Source of the DNA: Anaerolineales bacterium
GTDB lineage: Bacteria > Chloroflexota > Anaerolineae > Anaerolineales > UBA4823
Length of the DNA: 64,000 nucleotides
Assembly: GCA_025057645.1 (NCBI GenBank)
Contig: JANXBJ010000003.1
Coordinates: 1-64,000, forward strand
Direction: 5' to 3'
The notes under the pieces: generated by a model
The model's input: only the letters and a program-made list of their open reading frames with translations
Told to the model about the DNA's origin: nothing
Database searches by the model: none
In this document: one piece after another, positions 17,938 to 24,202 of the stretch
Numbering within the stretch: the first letter of the stretch is position 1
Layout of the letters: every line of letters begins with the position of its first letter
Translations under genes and position numbers: made by a program

Positions 17938-19032
17938 CTAAATTATCCCCAGACCGGTGAGCATGGCAAAGCCACGCCCGTTGCGCATCCATAGTTCGAC
18001 CGGGTGTTCACGGATATACCCATGTCCCCCGAGGATTTGAACCGCGCGGTCGGTCACCATCATTGCCATGTCCACAGCGCCGATATGCGCTAGGTAGGCT
18101 TGCTTACTGGCTTCCTCCCTTTTTTTGTCCACCATCCAGGCAGCTTCCCAGGTCAGTAAGCGGATAGCTTCGATCTCCGTTGCCATTTCAGCCAGCATGA
18201 AAGCGATAGCTTGCTTTTGGGCAACTTTGACCCCGAATACTTCGCGCTCCTTGGCATAATCTCGGGAGTATTCAAAGGCCGCTCGACTCACTCCAACGGC
18301 CATTGCAGCCATTGCCAGGCGCATCAAGTCGAATACCGGATTGAGATCACATCCGTTCACTCCCCCCAGACGCCGTTCGGCTGGGACTATAACATCTTCT
18401 AGGGAGACTTTGTAAATCGGTAGGGCATTGACTCCCAGAGTCTTTTGACGTTCACCGACAATGAGCCCTGGCGTGTTGGGGTCTACAATGAAGCCTTGGG
18501 TCCTTCCCTCTAAGTTGGCATAGACGAGGAATTGTCTGGCTTCATTGGCAAAAGGGACATAAATTTTCTCTCCGCGCAGCACGTAGTGGCCGTTTTTCTT
18601 TTCAGCTATTGTGCGCATTTCGAGTAAATCGAAGTCAAAAAAGGGTTCAATACAAGCGGCGGTGTAAGGCTGCCAACCTCCTTCGGCAATTGGGGGTAGA
18701 TAGGTTTTCTTCTGTTCCTCGCTGCCACAGGCGAGAATCGGGAGAGCAAACAAGGCCGGTGTGAGCACAGCCAGTGTGCCTGCGAGATCCCCGTAGCTCA
18801 TTTCCTCTGCTGCCAGAACACCGGTTAGAGCGGAGTGCTCGCCAAACCCACCATAGGTCTCAGGAATCGAGCCCTGCAAGACACCCAGTTGCCATCCTTT
18901 ATCGATGATTTCTTGAGGAAACCCATACCCCTCGTCAGCCTCATGGGCTTTGCGTCGTAAGTCATTGAGGGCGTAACGGTTGACGGCATCGATCAACATT
19001 TTTTGTTCATCTGTTGGTTCAAAAGAATACAT
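17938..19032 (-). CDS. Acyl-CoA dehydrogenase-like subunit lacking catalytic motifs
   Basis: 364 aa, acyl-CoA dehydrogenase fold throughout: N-terminal helices, middle beta domain, and the C-terminal AVQILGGHGYIREHPVELWMRNGRG. The FAD-site motif TEPxxGSD is replaced by IEPFFDFD. The end of the protein (NGRGFAMLTGLGII) has no YEGT, so the catalytic glutamate is missing. I choose ATG 19032 (MYSFEPTDEQ), which has AAAGGAGGG upstream. It is first of the pair with a complete homologue 21 nt downstream. Known heteromeric acyl-CoA dehydrogenases combine an active and a degenerate subunit, so this may be a structural partner. Confidence 0.85.
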   Translation of the reverse strand: MYSFEPTDEQKMLIDAVNRYALNDLRRKAHEADEGYGFPQEIIDKGWQLGVLQGSIPETYGGFGEHSALTGVLAAEEMSYGDLAGTLAVLTPALFALPILACGSEEQKKTYLPPIAEGGWQPYTAACIEPFFDFDLLEMRTIAEKKNGHYVLRGEKIYVPFANEARQFLVYANLEGRTQGFIVDPNTPGLIVGERQKTLGVNALPIYKVSLEDVIVPAERRLGGVNGCDLNPVFDLMRLAMAAMAVGVSRAAFEYSRDYAKEREVFGVKVAQKQAIAFMLAEMATEIEAIRLLTWEAAWMVDKKREEASKQAYLAHIGAVDMAMMVTDRAVQILGGHGYIREHPVELWMRNGRGFAMLTGLGII

Positions 19033-19095
19033 GGAACCCTCCTTTATTCTCTCCAGACCCGGTGAAATCAAACATGCCTCTCGTGAAAGATGGAT

Positions 19096-20136
19096 TCATA
19101 CTCGGCGGTAGCGGATGGGAACAACCCGATAGGTGTTCTTGAGCTCCTCTAAGTTAGCAATTTCGAGCAGACCCCGTTGGTAGAGATATTCCACGTGCGC
19201 CCCGGTTTCTTCCAAAGCCAGCAGAACGTTATAGCCATTCACCTCTCCGAACAAGGTGCGGGAGACTTCCGCCACGGTATGGGGTTGCTCCAAGATCGCC
19301 AACACTCGTTTCAATCTCTCTTGGTGGACTTCTCGGATCTCCTGAATACGTTGATGGAGGTTGAGGATTGGAGCACCGTGCCCTCCGAAGGCAACCTCAG
19401 TGTCCTTTGCCCATGCCTCGAGCTTTGAGAGCGACTCGAGATAATGTCCCAGTCCTGTATAGTGGGTCAACCGTTCGGGGGCTTGATGAGGGCTAACGTG
19501 TCCTAGGACCATATCGCCGCAGAAGAGCAGATTGTCTAACTTCAATACCACGTGGCCGGCACAGTGGCCAGGGACATGGAGCACCTCGAAGCGACCGACA
19601 CAATAGTTCTCTGCTTCGTATGTGCGTTCAACGGCAATGGAACGCCCTAAGCTTTTTGTAATCCGATAGAGTTCTAGACAGCGCTCCTGTAGGGGCGCGC
19701 TTACTCCGGCTTCGAGCAAGAACTCAGCTAAGTGTTTCGAGACAATAACAATTCGCTCCTCATAGTTCGTTAGATTGCGCAAATCCAGTTCGTGAATATA
19801 CACCTGGGCTGTAGTTTGGTGACGTAGTTGGGCAATCCCGCCGAAATGATCGATATGACCGTGAGTAATCAGGATTCGGTGTAGCTGGGAGAAGTCTATA
19901 GGTCGATCGAGTCTTTCGCCTACCGCTTGAATTCCGCTCAGCAGGTCTGCATTTGACTCAGGCATTCCGGAGCCGCTGTCAATTAGGGTGAAAGTCGGAG
20001 GATGCTCATTTTCTTCGACCACTAAGTAGGCATAGCCGCGCAGAACCGGGAAGAGCCGCAGAGGGATGGCAAAGACCCTTGCCCCACCTGACGAGCGGTA
20101 TTCCTTAATTGTCTCGATCTCCCCTGTCATCTTCAC
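19096..20136 (-). CDS. Metallo-beta-lactamase-fold hydrolase
   Basis: 346-aa MBL-fold enzyme. The metal motif is THGHIDHFGG, followed by further metal ligands in HVPGHCAGH and the Asp in LLFCGDMVLG. The C-terminal 90 residues resemble the winged-helix tail seen in LACTB2-like proteins (HTVAEVSRTLFGEVNGYNVLLAL). It overlaps the 3' end of the TetR gene by 32 bp and sits ahead of the acyl-CoA dehydrogenases. A thioesterase role on an acyl-CoA intermediate is plausible from context; the sequence alone does not show the substrate. Confidence 0.8.
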   Translation of the reverse strand: MKMTGEIETIKEYRSSGGARVFAIPLRLFPVLRGYAYLVVEENEHPPTFTLIDSGSGMPESNADLLSGIQAVGERLDRPIDFSQLHRILITHGHIDHFGGIAQLRHQTTAQVYIHELDLRNLTNYEERIVIVSKHLAEFLLEAGVSAPLQERCLELYRITKSLGRSIAVERTYEAENYCVGRFEVLHVPGHCAGHVVLKLDNLLFCGDMVLGHVSPHQAPERLTHYTGLGHYLESLSKLEAWAKDTEVAFGGHGAPILNLHQRIQEIREVHQERLKRVLAILEQPHTVAEVSRTLFGEVNGYNVLLALEETGAHVEYLYQRGLLEIANLEELKNTYRVVPIRYRRV

Positions 20137-20701
20137 CTAGCCGTTTCTTTAGACCGAGCAAGAAGAGGTTGGCACATTGGTGTGCCAGTTGAGCGGGAGT
20201 CAAAGGTCCGTCTTCCCGATACCAAGTGACCGTCCAGTTCATTACCCCTAGAAGAAAGCGGCAGATAAGAGGAATATCCGAAACCGCAAATATCCCTTGC
20301 TCTGCACCCTCGCTCAACAGTTTGCGCCATAAGGCTTCATACTGATCGCGGCGCTGGATATGCTGCTGCCTGCACTTTGGGTCCAAGGAGCGGTACTCTA
20401 AGAGCAGCACCGCAGAGAGATCGCGCTGTTCCAGCATGGTTTGTAGGTAGACGAGGATTGCTCGGCGAAGCTTCTCTTCGGGAGGCAAATCTAAGGCCAA
20501 GACCTCTTCCATCCTTTCAATGAGCAAATCCAGTGCTCGATCTAAAAGGGCGAGCAGGATTTCTTGTTTGCTGTTTACGTGGTGATAGAGGCTGGCCTTT
20601 TGGAGTTTGACTGCATCGGCGATGTCTTGCATGGAAGCAGCATGATAGCCTTTTTGACGGAAGATTTGGGCAGCAGCTTCTAGGATCGCGTCCCGGGTCA
20701 T
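20105..20701 (-). CDS. TetR-family regulator of the beta-oxidation operon
   Basis: 198-aa TetR repressor. The HTH occupies residues 3-50 (AAAQIFRQKGYHAASMQDIA, then KASLYHHVNSKQEI). The C-terminal ligand domain resembles the KstR2/FadR type. It is first gene of the operon and its start lies just downstream of a strong promoter whose start site overlaps a near-perfect palindrome. This means it probably represses itself and the downstream fatty-acid genes, relieved by an acyl-CoA. The acyl-CoA ligand is inferred from context. Confidence 0.88.
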   Translation of the reverse strand: MTRDAILEAAAQIFRQKGYHAASMQDIADAVKLQKASLYHHVNSKQEILLALLDRALDLLIERMEEVLALDLPPEEKLRRAILVYLQTMLEQRDLSAVLLLEYRSLDPKCRQQHIQRRDQYEALWRKLLSEGAEQGIFAVSDIPLICRFLLGVMNWTVTWYREDGPLTPAQLAHQCANLFLLGLKKRLGEDDRGDRDN

Positions 20702-20705
20702 GGCC

Positions 20706-20731
20706 TAATCTACCGAACGGTCGGTAGATTA
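20706..20731. promoter_or_regulatory. TetR operator palindrome
   Basis: TAATCTACCGA and TCGGTAGATTA form 11-bp inverted arms around a 4-bp centre. The palindrome abuts the -10 box of the operon promoter and ends 4 bp before the regulator's ATG, the usual place for an autoregulatory TetR site. Confidence 0.8.
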
Positions 20732-20760
20732 AGCATAGCAAACTTGGGAGGTGGTGTCAA
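20732..20760 (-). promoter_or_regulatory. Promoter of the beta-oxidation operon
   Basis: Minus strand: TTGACA (20755-20760), 17-bp spacer, TATGCT (20732-20737), with TG one base upstream of the -10. The predicted start falls inside the operator and gives a leader of only about 22 nt. Confidence 0.8.
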
Positions 20761-20782
20761 GTTAAGAGCAGATGAGCATCCG

Positions 20783-21589
20783 CTAATCTCCGCCCCGGCC
20801 TAAAACCAGCATGGGGTCGATTGCTCGGAATTCTCCCGAGGTCCTCCAGCGGAGGTAGGCCCGGCGCTCCTCTGGCGAAGCATCGGCGACATAAGATGCC
20901 ATACTGGGGAAGGTTTGCGCTTCTTTGCCGATCCGAACTTCCAAGTGTAAGTGGGCAACGCCGGCGTTTCCGCTTTGTCCGACAGCCCCAATCAACTGGC
21001 AAGAGGAGACCCTCTCTCCGACTTCTTTTGGGTAGAACTCAGCTAAGTGGGCGTAGAGCACATAGAGCGACTCCCCTTCAGCCAGCTCCAGTGTTTCCTT
21101 GACCCAAGTTGGCAACTGGCTAGAGAGGGTTTCGATGATCACAGCGTTCCCGTACGGGAAGCGCTCACGCACTAACCCTGAGACTTTCCCTGCTAGGATA
21201 GATTGGACGCTTTCCCCGGCGATCGAGTTACGCCCAAACCTGCGGTAATAAGCGAAATCCACTCCTTGGTGACGGCCGTCCTGCCCTGGCGGTGGCGGAT
21301 GAAAGCCATTCGAGACGATGGAGTAGAGTTCTTCTAAAGGGGTTGAGGATAGGGGAGAGCAAATTTTGGCCTCGGAGGTGGAGGTTGCCGGGAACTCCTT
21401 CAGAGACGGGGGGCTGGGTGTGCGGGTGGGATAGGGAGAGGGAGATATGCTTGAAGGGAGCGGAGAGAACGTTGGCGTTATTGCTGTGGTCGGGGGGAGT
21501 CTCGTATCCGCCTGTGCAACTTCTTCAGTAGCAGAGCACCCAAGTAAGATTATTACACTGCTGAATACAAACAACCGATAGCAAGTCAT
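20783..21589 (-). CDS. M23-family peptidase lipoprotein
   Basis: Predicted surface LytM-type metallopeptidase acting on cell-wall or other peptides. Starting at ATG 21589 gives a lipoprotein signal peptide with lipobox LLGC at about residues 14-17. A Pro/Ser/Thr-rich spacer follows to about residue 80, then the M23 domain. Zinc ligands are seen in GRHQGVDF and HLHLEVR. The track start at 21718 would add 43 non-signal residues and is not used. It stands alone between the TetR promoter and tRNA-Pro. Because it lies upstream of the operon on the same strand it could read towards it. Confidence 0.85.
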   Translation of the reverse strand: MTCYRLFVFSSVIILLGCSATEEVAQADTRLPPTTAITPTFSPLPSSISPSPYPTRTPSPPSLKEFPATSTSEAKICSPLSSTPLEELYSIVSNGFHPPPPGQDGRHQGVDFAYYRRFGRNSIAGESVQSILAGKVSGLVRERFPYGNAVIIETLSSQLPTWVKETLELAEGESLYVLYAHLAEFYPKEVGERVSSCQLIGAVGQSGNAGVAHLHLEVRIGKEAQTFPSMASYVADASPEERRAYLRWRTSGEFRAIDPMLVLGRGGD

Positions 21590-21732
21590 AATCAGTGGAG
21601 AAGAGGACCGCCTAACCTTGGGAGGAAGTGGAGGAACAAGGGGGCTGACGATGAGTCCAAACAAACTCTTATGGAACCTTATCACCTTGTTGATGAAAGC
21701 CCAGCATCCGCCGTGCACTTTCGATTTTGCGC

Positions 21733-21761
21733 TTGTCAGAAAGGCTCACCTGCGCTATAAT
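21733..21761 (+). promoter_or_regulatory. tRNA-Pro promoter
   Basis: TTGTCA (21733-21738), exactly 17 bp, TATAAT (21756-21761), ending 12 nt before the mature tRNA. A near-consensus sigma-A promoter. Confidence 0.85.
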
Positions 21762-21773
21762 GCAAGTTGACAA

Positions 21774-21848
21774 CGGGGCGTGGCGCAGCCCGGCTAGCGC
21801 GCTTGCATGGGGTGCAAGAGGTCCTGGGTTCAAATCCCAGCGCCCCGA
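21774..21848 (+). tRNA. tRNA-Pro (GGG anticodon)
   Basis: Full cloverleaf: acceptor CGGGGCG / CGCCCCG, anticodon stem CTTGC / GCAAG with loop ATGGGGT and anticodon GGG at 21809-21811, T arm CTGGG TTCAAAT CCCAG, and discriminator A. The 3' CCA is not encoded. It has its own promoter and terminator, so it is monocistronic. Confidence 0.95.
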
Positions 21849-21895
21849 CTAGCAGAATTTCGGTCGATGGTTCATATCTTTTCTCCAAGGCGCAT

Positions 21896-21931
21896 GTCCC
21901 CTCGAACAGGGCGAGGGGACTTGTTTCTTTT
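21896..21931 (+). terminator. Rho-independent terminator of tRNA-Pro
   Basis: GTCCCCTCG / CGAGGGGAC (9 bp, 7-nt loop) followed by TTGTTTCTTTT. Confidence 0.85.
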
Positions 21932-22035
21932 CCAGAAGCTTCAACGATCTCTTTCAGTTTCCCGAGGTCCTATAACGATTTTCTCCACACTTGATGTTTA
22001 CTCCTTGCTGAATGAGAAGTTTGTCAAGGAAGTTT

Positions 22036-22284
22036 TTAGCGGGTTTCTTCCTCCTCTTCCTCTTCATCGTCTTCGTCCCTTAAGACGTTGAAGCCGATTT
22101 TTACGGTCACCTGCCACTGATCGACGTGATCTTGATCAACCCGGCCGCGGATTTCTACCACTTCGATCCACCTCATCTCGCGCACCGTCTGCGCCGCTCG
22201 CTTGAGTGCATTTTGAACCGCATCCTCGATGCCGACCGGGGAAGTGCCGATGATTTCAATTTTCTTATAGACGGGATTGGCCAT
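22036..22284 (-). CDS. Dodecin flavin-storage protein
   Basis: Small flavin-sequestering protein that assembles into hollow dodecamers. The family core is clear: KKIEIIGTSPVGIEDAVQNA, RAAQTVREMRWIEVVEIRG, and QWQVTVKIGF. The Trp in RWIEV is the residue that stacks on the flavin. 82 aa rather than the usual 66-72 because of an acidic C-terminal tail (DEDDEEEEEEE). It is divergent from the small ORF and wecB and has a long AT-rich region containing a palindrome in front. Confidence 0.93.
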   Translation of the reverse strand: MANPVYKKIEIIGTSPVGIEDAVQNALKRAAQTVREMRWIEVVEIRGRVDQDHVDQWQVTVKIGFNVLRDEDDEEEEEEETR

Positions 22285-22388
22285 TGGGACAGGAACTCCT
22301 TTCCTTTTGGATGTGAGGTGTGTTGTAATTGTACTTGAATTGGCACGTTTTTTCCATCGGAGCTTTCTGTGCTGGTCTCTGATCTATA

Positions 22389-22433
22389 AAATGCAGATGC
22401 CCGGGTGAGGGGGGCACCCGGACATCTGCATTT
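22389..22433. repeat. Long palindrome in dodecin/wecB divergent region
   Basis: AAATGCAGATG plus CCGGGTG pair with CACCCGG plus CATCTGCATTT: 18 bp with one mismatch and a 7-nt GC-rich loop. Minus-strand sequence after the stem reads TTTTATAG, so it might work as an attenuator in the dodecin leader. It might equally be a protein-binding or nucleoid site. The rest of 22434-22650 is AT-rich with nothing else recognisable. Confidence 0.5.
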
Positions 22434-22658
22434 GTAATATATCATATAAATCCGAAAAAATCAATAGGAATTTCAGATTTTTATAGAGTCTAGCTCAGTT
22501 TTTTGCGGGAAGGGGTATCACTCAGACACAATCGATTGCTTGCTAAAGGTGCAAAAATTTGAATTACGCCCCTAAATTTTTTCTAGATTTTAGCTTCTTT
22601 CTTCATCAATAAGAGGGTCTCGACTCGAGAAGGACCTTTTCCCAAGCGGGAAATGAAG

Positions 22659-22667
22659 TGGTATATT
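22659..22667 (+). promoter_or_regulatory. Putative extended -10 for wecB transcript
   Basis: TGGTATATT, a TGn-extended -10 like those before ppc, xdh and proS. It places transcription start near 22674 and leaves about 200 nt before wecB. No convincing -35. Confidence 0.35.
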
Positions 22668-22685
22668 CAAGGAGGAGTCTGTGCG

Positions 22686-22823
22686 GTGAGCAATCAGGAG
22701 TATGCCAAGCGCTGGCGGGAGGTGTCCCCGTGCCTCGTAGCAACTCGGGTGTGGACCGGGTGGGAAAAAGCACTTTTTGCCTACCCGAGACCTCGAATTT
22801 GCATCTACCTATGGCCTTTATAG
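22686..22823 (+). CDS. Possible 45-aa leader peptide or small protein upstream of wecB
   Basis: Not in the ORF track. GTG 22686 is preceded by AAGGAGGAG at ribosome-binding distance, and the frame runs 45 codons to TAG. The translation begins VSNQEYAKRWREVSP and is rich in Trp and charged residues, with GC-rich third codon positions in the first half, which is protein-like. An in-frame ATG exists at 22653. I do not recognise a family. The same stretch also contains strong inverted repeats, so it could instead be a structured leader RNA of wecB. Confidence 0.35.
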   Translation: MSNQEYAKRWREVSPCLVATRVWTGWEKALFAYPRPRICIYLWPL

Positions 22824-22878
22824 GGTATTCAAGGGATCGCCGTCCTGCCGTGGGCTCATAGCTTTAGAAGAAGCGGAG

Positions 22879-24021
22879 ATGAAATTGCGCGTCCTTTCGG
22901 TTTTGGGCACACGTCCCGAAGCGGTGAAGATGGCCCCGGTCGTTCGGGAGCTAGCTGCGCAGCGGGAAGTCGAGTCGCTGGTTTGCGTCACTGCACAACA
23001 TCGTGAGATGCTGGATCAGGTTCTCGGCCTTTTTGACATCCGCCCCGATATCGATCTAAACCTGATGCGGCCCAACCAGTCTCTGGCCGAACTGACGGCA
23101 GCGATCTTCACTCACCTCGACCCCGTCCTAAGCCAGTTGAAGCCGGACTGGATCCTAGTGCAGGGTGACACGACCACCGTAATGGCCACTGCTCTGCTGA
23201 GCTACTATCATCGCATTCGGATAGGACATGTCGAAGCCGGTTTGCGCAGTGGAGATAAGTGGCAACCCTTCCCTGAGGAGATCAACCGCTCGGTGGTTGG
23301 GGTGGTGGCGGACCTCCATTTTGCTCCTACCGAGTGGGCGCGCCAGAATTTGCTCCGGGAGAATGTTGCTCCGGAACGGATTTTGGTCACCGGTAACCCA
23401 GTCATTGATGCCCTACAACATGTGGCAAACCTTCCCCTCTCTCCCGAAGCGGAAGCCTTTTTCCGTCATTATCGTCTGCCGCCTTACCACCCGCCTGAGC
23501 AGAGCCATTTGATTCTGGTCACCGCCCATCGGCGTGAGAATTTTGGTAAGCCGCTGGAAAACATCTGCCGGGCTTTGCGGGCACTTGCAAGTGAATACGG
23601 AGAGAGCCTGCGAATCGTCTATCCGGTTCATCTTAATCCCAATGTCTGGGAGCCGGTTTATCGCTGGTTGGGCGATATTCCGAATATCACCTTGCTCCCC
23701 CCTATGGACTATTTACCCTTTGTCCATCTGATGAAGAACGCCACCTTGATTTTGACCGACTCGGGGGGACTACAGGAAGAGGCGCCAGGTCTGGGGAAAC
23801 CTGTGTTGGTTCTGCGCCAGGTTACCGAACGCCCGGAGGGCGTCCAGGCCGGCACAGTGCGCTTAGTTGGCACGGATGCAGAGATAATCGTAGCAGAGAC
23901 CCGCCGTCTGCTCAACGACCCCGAAGCCTATCGAGCTATGGCGCAAGCGGTGAACCCTTATGGTGACGGCAGAGCTGCCCAGCGAATCGTGCAAGCCATT
24001 TTAGAAAGAGCGAGATCTTGA
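22879..24021 (+). CDS. wecB: UDP-N-acetylglucosamine 2-epimerase (non-hydrolysing)
   Basis: Interconverts UDP-GlcNAc and UDP-ManNAc, supplying ManNAc units for surface polysaccharide. The protein starts at ATG 22879 (MKLRVLSVLGTRPEAVKMAP), the standard N-terminus, and not at 22777 as in the ORF track. Active-site landmarks are VQGDTTTVMA, GHVEAGLRSGD, PEEINR, HRRENFG and DSGGLQEEAP. 380 aa is normal. A strong terminator follows. No other polysaccharide genes are adjacent, though the membrane glycosyltransferase block lies further along. Confidence 0.94.
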   Translation: MKLRVLSVLGTRPEAVKMAPVVRELAAQREVESLVCVTAQHREMLDQVLGLFDIRPDIDLNLMRPNQSLAELTAAIFTHLDPVLSQLKPDWILVQGDTTTVMATALLSYYHRIRIGHVEAGLRSGDKWQPFPEEINRSVVGVVADLHFAPTEWARQNLLRENVAPERILVTGNPVIDALQHVANLPLSPEAEAFFRHYRLPPYHPPEQSHLILVTAHRRENFGKPLENICRALRALASEYGESLRIVYPVHLNPNVWEPVYRWLGDIPNITLLPPMDYLPFVHLMKNATLILTDSGGLQEEAPGLGKPVLVLRQVTERPEGVQAGTVRLVGTDAEIIVAETRRLLNDPEAYRAMAQAVNPYGDGRAAQRIVQAILERARS

Positions 24022-24106
24022 GTAAGTGAGACCGAGAGATGTTTTCTCTTCAGGTGGTTGTCTCACTCTGCGATCATCGATATTGGGTGAGTAGAGGGGC
24101 CAGAGT

Positions 24107-24159
24107 GCCAACCACCCTCTATTAGGAAGCAGGCTAATAGAGGGTCGCTGGGCTTTTTT
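24107..24159 (+). terminator. Rho-independent terminator after wecB
   Basis: Core stem CCCTCTATTAG / CTAATAGAGGG (24115-24144), extended by GCC with GGC, then TTTTTT at 24154-24159. A second inverted repeat GTGAGAC / GTCTCAC lies just before it (24026-24066). It also separates wecB from the convergent ppc. Confidence 0.8.
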
Positions 24160-24202
24160 CGTCGGGGGTTGTTTTTTCTGCGCTCGGGCAGGCGGCAGAG
24201 CC

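Noticed and set aside
22680-22870. 6S RNA gene
   Set aside because: The size and long-hairpin shape fit, but I see no conserved 6S sequence, no clear central bubble, and the region also reads as a plausible small ORF.
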